NCBI GenBank assembly: GCA_036821485.1
Contig: DAISJM010000013.1
Span: forward strand, 1-64,000
Source of the DNA: DAISJM01 sp036821485
Lineage (GTDB): Bacteria > Verrucomicrobiota > Kiritimatiellia > CAIQIC01 > JAGNIJ01
DNA: 64,000 bases
Direction of reading: 5' to 3'
A program made the translations under genes and the position numbers. Under the pieces are notes generated by a model. The model had not been told where the DNA came from. It was given only the letters and a program-made list of their open reading frames with translations, and did no database searches. Of the stretch, positions 59,606-64,000 are shown piece by piece. Every line of letters starts with the position of its first letter. The first letter of the stretch is position 1.

Positions 59606-62560
59606 GTGAAATACCAATCTGCTGCCATCGCCTGTTGCCTTCTATTGAGTGGATGTGGAACTCCCCGGCCAGGTCATGTTCCAGCTCTTGCTGACCCGCC
59701 GCCCAAATCGGAATGGCGAGCGACCGCATCGGGTCTGCAGGAAGACATTTATCCCGCCGCCTACGTGTGTGACGGCCGACGCGACACGCGGTGGAGCAGT
59801 CCGGCCACCGATCCTCAGTGGGTGCAGATCGACATGGGTCGGCCCGCCACGCTTTGCGGCATCACCATCCTGTGGGAGACCGCCTATGCCACGGAGTACG
59901 TCGTGGAGGTGTCCGAAGACGGCAAGGCGTGGCGGAGAGTTTTTGCGACGGCAAACGGCGACGGCCGTACCGATTACATCCATTTCTCGCCCGTGGTGGC
60001 ACGGTTTGTGCGAGTGACGGGTTTGAAGCGGGCCACGGGATGGGGGCATTCAATTTGGGAAATTGATCTGTCGGGCCCGTCGGAGGAAATGACGCAGGAG
60101 ACAGTTCGACAAAATGGCCGGACAATTCTGACCATTGACCTTCATCGCGAGCTGCCGCTGGGCGGCCTTCGGATTGACTGGGGCAAAAATTTCGCGACGT
60201 CGCTGGACTACGACGTGTCCACGGATGGCATGACGTGGACGCGAATGGCGGAATTGCGGGATGGTATCGGCAGCTTTGATGTGCTGATGCACCCGGTCGC
60301 GACAGCCCGTTTCCTTCGGCTCAATATGGCGGGCGCAGCCGACATTCAAGACATCTCGCTGCGCGGGCCGGATGAGGTGATCACGCCATTGGCCACGTAT
60401 CGGCTAGCTGCCGAGAAGGCGCGGCCCGGCCTGTATCCCGATTCATTTCGCAATCAACAGGTATTCTGGACTGTGGTTGGCGAACCCGATGCGGTTCCCG
60501 AAAGCCTGTTCGATGAATACGGCGATCTCGAACCCGTCCACCACGGTTGCTCGATCATGCCGTACATCTTCAACAGCGGCCGCCTGATTTCTGCCTTCGA
60601 CGCGGGGTCGGTCACGCAGAGCCTCGACTCCGGCTATCTCCCGCTGCCATCGGTGACATGGCTTGCGGAGCACCTGCGACTGAATGTCGAAGCGCTTGCG
60701 GCGGATGCTGTGACGCACGTTCGGTACACGCTGAGCAACACGTCCACCACGCCGCAGACTGGCCGCCTGTTTCTTGCGGTCCGTCCGGTACAGATCAATC
60801 CCCCGTGGCAATATGGCGGACTGACAGAGATTCGTTCGCTCGAACTTCGCGACAACCTTGTGCTGGTGAATGGGGAGACGCGTTTCATCACTTTCACCAA
60901 GCCGGATGGCTTTGGCGTGCGCGCATTTGATCGCGGCGATGTGATTCGAGATCTGGTGAAGGGGCGGTTGCCGCCGTCCTCGAAACTCGGCAACGCGGGT
61001 GAGTTGATTTCCGGTGCGCTGGCTTACGATTTCGATCTGCAGCCCGGCGAGAAGTGTGTGGTGCAACTGGCTGCGCCGCTGGATGGACAACCCACGTGCG
61101 CGCAGCGCGATTTTGATGCGTTGCGCGAGGAGCAGCGAGCGCGTTGGACCGGGCTTGTCGATCACGTGGTCATCGATCTGCCGGACAGTAACCTGGTCAA
61201 CGCCATCAAGTCGCACATCGGCTGGGTGCTGGTGAACCGCGATGGGTTGGCGATCCAGCCGGGCGCGCGTCAGTACGAGCGGTCGTGGATTCGTGACGGC
61301 GCGTTGACGTCGATCTCGCTATTGCGTCTCGGGGTCACCGATACGGTTCGGGAATACATCGACTGGTACGCGCATTTCGTGCAGCCGAACGGCATGGTGC
61401 CTCCGAGTTTCCGCGCGGACGACGCGCTCGATTGCGGGCCGGGTTCCGGGCTGGAGTACGATGGGCAGGGGCTCTTCAATTACATGGTCATGGAGTATTA
61501 CCGTTTCACGGGTGACACGAATTTTCTCGCGGCGCATTTCGAGAAGATGCAGCGCTCCATGAAATTCATGGCGGACCTGCGCCAGCAAACGCTGAAGCCC
61601 GGCTACATGGTCACCAATCCGCCCGCCGCGCGATTTGTCGACATCTTCCCGCGCTCGTACAGCCACGAAGGCTACGATCCGCCGATGCACAGCTACTGGG
61701 ACGACATCTGGGGTCTGCAGGGTTGGAAAGATGGGGCCGAGGCCGCGCGCATTCTCGGGCACGAGGATGTCGCGGCGTGGGTGGAGAAGGAGTACCGGGC
61801 GCTGCATGAGGGCGTGAAAGCGTCCATCCGTGCCACGATGGAAGCGAAGCAGATTGCCCATGTGCCCGGGTGCGCCGAGAAGGGGGACTTCGATCCGAGC
61901 GCCAGTGCGATCGCGTTGAGTCCGTGCGGCGAGCGTGACCTCGTATCAGACGAAGTGTGGCAGGCCACGATGGATCGGTATCACCGCGATCTGATGGCGC
62001 GGTTCGAGCCGGGGTGGAGCGCGGGATTCTGTCCGTACGAAGCGCGGATCATTTCCTCGTTTGTCGAACTGGGGCAGAAGGATCGGGCGCTGGAGCTGCT
62101 GGACTACCTCATGAATTGCCGCCGGCCGCCGAACTGGAATCACTGGGCGGAGGTGGTGTATGGCGAGCCGCGGATGGCGAGCTACATTGGCGACATGCCG
62201 CACACGTGGGCCGGGTCGGGCATCGTCAACGGCGTGCGCGAGATGTTGGTCGGCGAGAGAGGTGGCAAGCTCATGCTGTTGCAGGGCGCGCCGGAGAAGT
62301 GGCTGCGCGATGGGAACGGGATCCGGCTGGGCGGAATGCCGACTTGGTTCGGCGCGCTCGATTTGCGTGCGCGCATGATGGGTCGACGTGTCACGATCGA
62401 ACTCGGCGGGACGGCAAATCCGCCGGACGGGTTCGAAATCTTCTGGCCGGTTGAAGGGAAGCCGTCGCGCGTCGCGGTGGATGGAAAAGACTGGAGCGAC
62501 TACGACGCAACGTCGTGTCGCGTGTCCGCCGGAACGCGCGAAATCGCGGCGGAGTGGTGA
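59606..62560 (+). CDS. Lipoprotein with discoidin domains and a six-hairpin glycosidase-like domain
   Basis: 984 residues; lipobox LLLSGC (C17). It follows its paralog at 35693-38896 domain by domain: F5/8 type C domain (YVCDGRRDTRWSSPATDPQW ... GHSIWEIDLSG), a second discoidin-like domain, a beta region, and an alpha/alpha-barrel with GWVLVNRDGLAIQPGARQY, SWIRDGALTSISLLRLG, EYDGQGLFNYMVMEYYRFTGD, PPMHSYWDDIWGLQGWKDG and GDMPHTWAGSGIVNGVREM. GTG 59606 begins the lipoprotein signal; a longer frame from 59537 starts outside it. It is the last gene of the LacI-linked locus and likely the hydrolase of the set. Confidence 0.85.
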   Translation: MKYQSAAIACCLLLSGCGTPRPGHVPALADPPPKSEWRATASGLQEDIYPAAYVCDGRRDTRWSSPATDPQWVQIDMGRPATLCGITILWETAYATEYVVEVSEDGKAWRRVFATANGDGRTDYIHFSPVVARFVRVTGLKRATGWGHSIWEIDLSGPSEEMTQETVRQNGRTILTIDLHRELPLGGLRIDWGKNFATSLDYDVSTDGMTWTRMAELRDGIGSFDVLMHPVATARFLRLNMAGAADIQDISLRGPDEVITPLATYRLAAEKARPGLYPDSFRNQQVFWTVVGEPDAVPESLFDEYGDLEPVHHGCSIMPYIFNSGRLISAFDAGSVTQSLDSGYLPLPSVTWLAEHLRLNVEALAADAVTHVRYTLSNTSTTPQTGRLFLAVRPVQINPPWQYGGLTEIRSLELRDNLVLVNGETRFITFTKPDGFGVRAFDRGDVIRDLVKGRLPPSSKLGNAGELISGALAYDFDLQPGEKCVVQLAAPLDGQPTCAQRDFDALREEQRARWTGLVDHVVIDLPDSNLVNAIKSHIGWVLVNRDGLAIQPGARQYERSWIRDGALTSISLLRLGVTDTVREYIDWYAHFVQPNGMVPPSFRADDALDCGPGSGLEYDGQGLFNYMVMEYYRFTGDTNFLAAHFEKMQRSMKFMADLRQQTLKPGYMVTNPPAARFVDIFPRSYSHEGYDPPMHSYWDDIWGLQGWKDGAEAARILGHEDVAAWVEKEYRALHEGVKASIRATMEAKQIAHVPGCAEKGDFDPSASAIALSPCGERDLVSDEVWQATMDRYHRDLMARFEPGWSAGFCPYEARIISSFVELGQKDRALELLDYLMNCRRPPNWNHWAEVVYGEPRMASYIGDMPHTWAGSGIVNGVREMLVGERGGKLMLLQGAPEKWLRDGNGIRLGGMPTWFGALDLRARMMGRRVTIELGGTANPPDGFEIFWPVEGKPSRVAVDGKDWSDYDATSCRVSAGTREIAAEW

Positions 62561-62561
62561 T

Positions 62562-62612
62562 TTTTCCAAGGGTTGGAAAATCTGGTCGCGTTTTTTCCAA
62601 TGATTGGAAAAA
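62562..62612. repeat. Two TTTTCCAA/TTGGAAAA hairpins
   Basis: TTTTCCAA-ggg-TTGGAAAA (62562-62580) and TTTTTCCAA-tga-TTGGAAAAA (62592-62612) lie one after the other between convergent genes. Both keep the same stem with different three-base loops. The T-runs at one side of each stem are part of the stem itself, so they could act as weak bidirectional terminators or as protein-binding palindromes. Only these two copies were found in the window. Confidence 0.8.
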
Positions 62613-62618
62613 TACGGC

Positions 62619-63875
62619 CTACGCCCGGACTTGGCCGTTGCCGAGGATCACGTATTTGTAGGTGGTGAGTTCTTCGAGGCCCATCGGGCCGCGTGCGTGG
62701 AGCTTGTCGGTGCTGATGCCGATTTCCGCACCCATGCCGAATTCGCCGCCGTCGGTGAAACGCGTCGACGCGTTGACGTACACGGTTGCCGAGTCCACTT
62801 CCTGCGTGAAGAGCGTCTGGGCCTCTTCGTTTTCCGCAACGATGGCGTCGGAGTGACGGGACCCGTAGCGGTTGATATGGTCGACGGCTGCCTTGACGTT
62901 GGGGACGACCTTCACCGTCAGGATCAGGTCGAGATATTCGGCGTACCAGTCTTCCTCGGTCGCGGCCTTCACGGAAGGCACGATCGCGCGGGCAGCATCA
63001 TCGCCACGCAGCTCAACTTTGCGCGCGGCCAGCATTTCCGCCATGCGGGGCAGGAAGGTCGCAGCGATCTTCTCGTTGATCAAAACCTTCTCGATGGCGT
63101 TGCACACGCCGGGCCGCTGGCACTTGGCGTTTTCGATGATCTTCAAAGCCATTTCCACGTCGGCGGATTCGTCCACGTACACGTGGCAGACACCCTTGTA
63201 GTGCTTGATGACGGGGATGCGGGCCTGTTCGGTGACGGCGCGGATGAGGCCTTCGCCGCCGCGGGGAATCGCGAGGTCCACCCGGCCTTCGAGCTGCACC
63301 AGTTCACGCACTGCATCGCGGTCTGTTGTGGTGACGAGTTGAATGGAGTATTCGGGCAGGCCTTTCGCCGCTCCGCCTGCCTGCATCGCTTCCGTGATCG
63401 CCAGATTGGAATGCATGGCTTCCTTGCCGCCGCGCAGAATGACCGCATTGGAGGTCTTGATGCAGAGACTCGCCGCATCGCCGGCCACGTTGGGCCGGGA
63501 TTCGAAAATGATGGCGATGACGCCGATGGGGACGCGGATCTTTTGGATCACGAGGCCGTTGGGGCGTATCCAGCGGCTGATCTTGGTGCCGACGGGATCC
63601 TTCAAGCCGATGATGGAGCGGATGCCTTTGACCATCGATTCGATGCGCGCGTCGGTCAGTTGGAGCCGGTCGAGCATGGGAGCGGACAGGCCGGCCTGGC
63701 GACCCGCTTCCATATCGCGACTGTTGGCCGCCTTGATGGTTTCGCGCCGGGCGTCGATTTCGGCCGCCATGGCTTCGAGAATGGAGTTCTTCTTTCGCGC
63801 GGACAATTGCGCGAGTGCGCGGGAAGCGGCCACCGCGCGGTCGCCCATCAATATCATGTCATCATGCAAACTCAT
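62619..63875 (-). CDS. proA: Gamma-glutamyl phosphate reductase
   Basis: 418 residues of the aldehyde dehydrogenase-like ProA, which reduces glutamyl-5-phosphate in proline synthesis. Hallmarks: RPNGLVIQKIRVPIGVIAII, FESRPNVAGDAASLCIKTSNAVILRGGKEA, the catalytic Cys region in KCQRPGVCNAIEKVLI, and YLDLILTVKVVPNVKAAVDHI, RFTDGGEFGMGAEIGIST. It is translationally coupled to proB by a TGATG junction and is at the end of a minus-strand operon. Confidence 0.97.
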   Translation of the reverse strand: MSLHDDMILMGDRAVAASRALAQLSARKKNSILEAMAAEIDARRETIKAANSRDMEAGRQAGLSAPMLDRLQLTDARIESMVKGIRSIIGLKDPVGTKISRWIRPNGLVIQKIRVPIGVIAIIFESRPNVAGDAASLCIKTSNAVILRGGKEAMHSNLAITEAMQAGGAAKGLPEYSIQLVTTTDRDAVRELVQLEGRVDLAIPRGGEGLIRAVTEQARIPVIKHYKGVCHVYVDESADVEMALKIIENAKCQRPGVCNAIEKVLINEKIAATFLPRMAEMLAARKVELRGDDAARAIVPSVKAATEEDWYAEYLDLILTVKVVPNVKAAVDHINRYGSRHSDAIVAENEEAQTLFTQEVDSATVYVNASTRFTDGGEFGMGAEIGISTDKLHARGPMGLEELTTYKYVILGNGQVRA

Positions 63876-64000
63876 CAGACACCCCCCAACTCCACGCCGA
63901 GCACGACCATGTTGTCGCGGTGGATCACCTCGTCATAATCCTTGAAACCAAGGATGCCGGCGAGTTCGTCCGTCCGGTGGCCCATGATCTTGCGAATCTG
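63875..64000 (-). CDS. proB: Glutamate 5-kinase, C-terminal part
   Basis: The last 41 residues of a gene running off the window edge: QIRKIMGHRTDELAGILGF, then KDYDEVIHRDNMVVLGVELGGV. This matches the end of the C-terminal PUA domain of ProB (usual pattern I..ILG....VIHRDN.V). ProB phosphorylates glutamate and hands the product to ProA. The stop overlaps the proA start by one base. Confidence is high because of the neighbour and the HRDN motif. Confidence 0.9.
   Translation of the reverse strand, partial: QIRKIMGHRTDELAGILGFKDYDEVIHRDNMVVLGVELGGV

Noticed and set aside
62604..63938. 444-codon plus-strand frame over proA
   Set aside because: Antisense to an unmistakable proA gene, no family resemblance.

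Overview
The window is high-GC, densely coded bacterial chromosome from a Gram-negative organism: there is a heptosyltransferase for LPS core and several lipobox-bearing lipoproteins. The large secreted carbohydrate-binding proteins ending in Asp-rich calcium-loop plus C-terminal domains, DUF3131/PF10091-type glucoamylase-like enzymes, discoidin-fused six-hairpin glycosidases and short TTTTCCAA/TTGGAAAA hairpins suggest the PVC superphylum, most likely a Kiritimatiellota/Verrucomicrobiota-like lineage. That placement is an inference from gene content; no rRNA is present.

Layout. (1) 1-7255, plus strand: a tight housekeeping run of rarA (3' part), formyl-THF cyclo-ligase, RNase Y, YmdB phosphodiesterase, xseA, xseB, tlyA and nadK, several overlapping by 1-23 bases. 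(2) 7266-15833, minus strand: a co-directional block hisF-hisI-trpE-trpG-TPR protein-larB-larC-GH10 xylanase. It begins with what looks like a complete translation-coupled attenuator: an 18-residue leader peptide containing one His and one Trp codon, mutually exclusive stems and a strong intrinsic terminator. (3) 15901-23692, plus strand: an RlmI-like methyltransferase, a small conserved protein with its own promoter, a gluzincin-type peptidase, pyrB, an argF-like transcarbamylase, a heptosyltransferase and a glucoamylase-like gene interrupted by an in-frame TAG. (4) 23718-31660: a DUF2339/DUF3999 envelope pair, an outer lipoprotein with discoidin and glucoamylase-like domains (minus), a membrane-anchored FGE-domain protein and a HAD phosphatase. 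(5) 31822-35518: a 1021-residue secreted repeat protein with its own promoter and terminator, then a REP-associated tyrosine transposase with REP-like palindromes on both sides. (6) 35693-46691: a discoidin/six-hairpin lipoprotein (minus), a polyamine-binding-like lipoprotein directly followed by a hybrid sensor kinase, a DUF1015 protein, an MGMT-like small protein, a Lys-rich 38-residue protein, tRNA-Asp(GTC) and a parvulin lipoprotein. (7) 47028-62560: a carbohydrate-type locus built around a LacI-family regulator, flanked by two paralogous giant secreted proteins (993 and 2356 aa) that share an unnamed ~450-residue domain, then two small secreted carbohydrate-binding-like proteins and a second discoidin/six-hairpin lipoprotein. 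(8) 62619-64000, minus strand: proA and the 3' end of proB.

How it fits together: regions 4-7 encode a secreted or surface apparatus for binding and cutting glycans, plausibly controlled by the LacI regulator through palindromic sites near the two giant genes. The most notable regulatory object is the his/trp leader at 15731-15833. The least explained protein content is the shared domain of the LacI-flanking paralogs.
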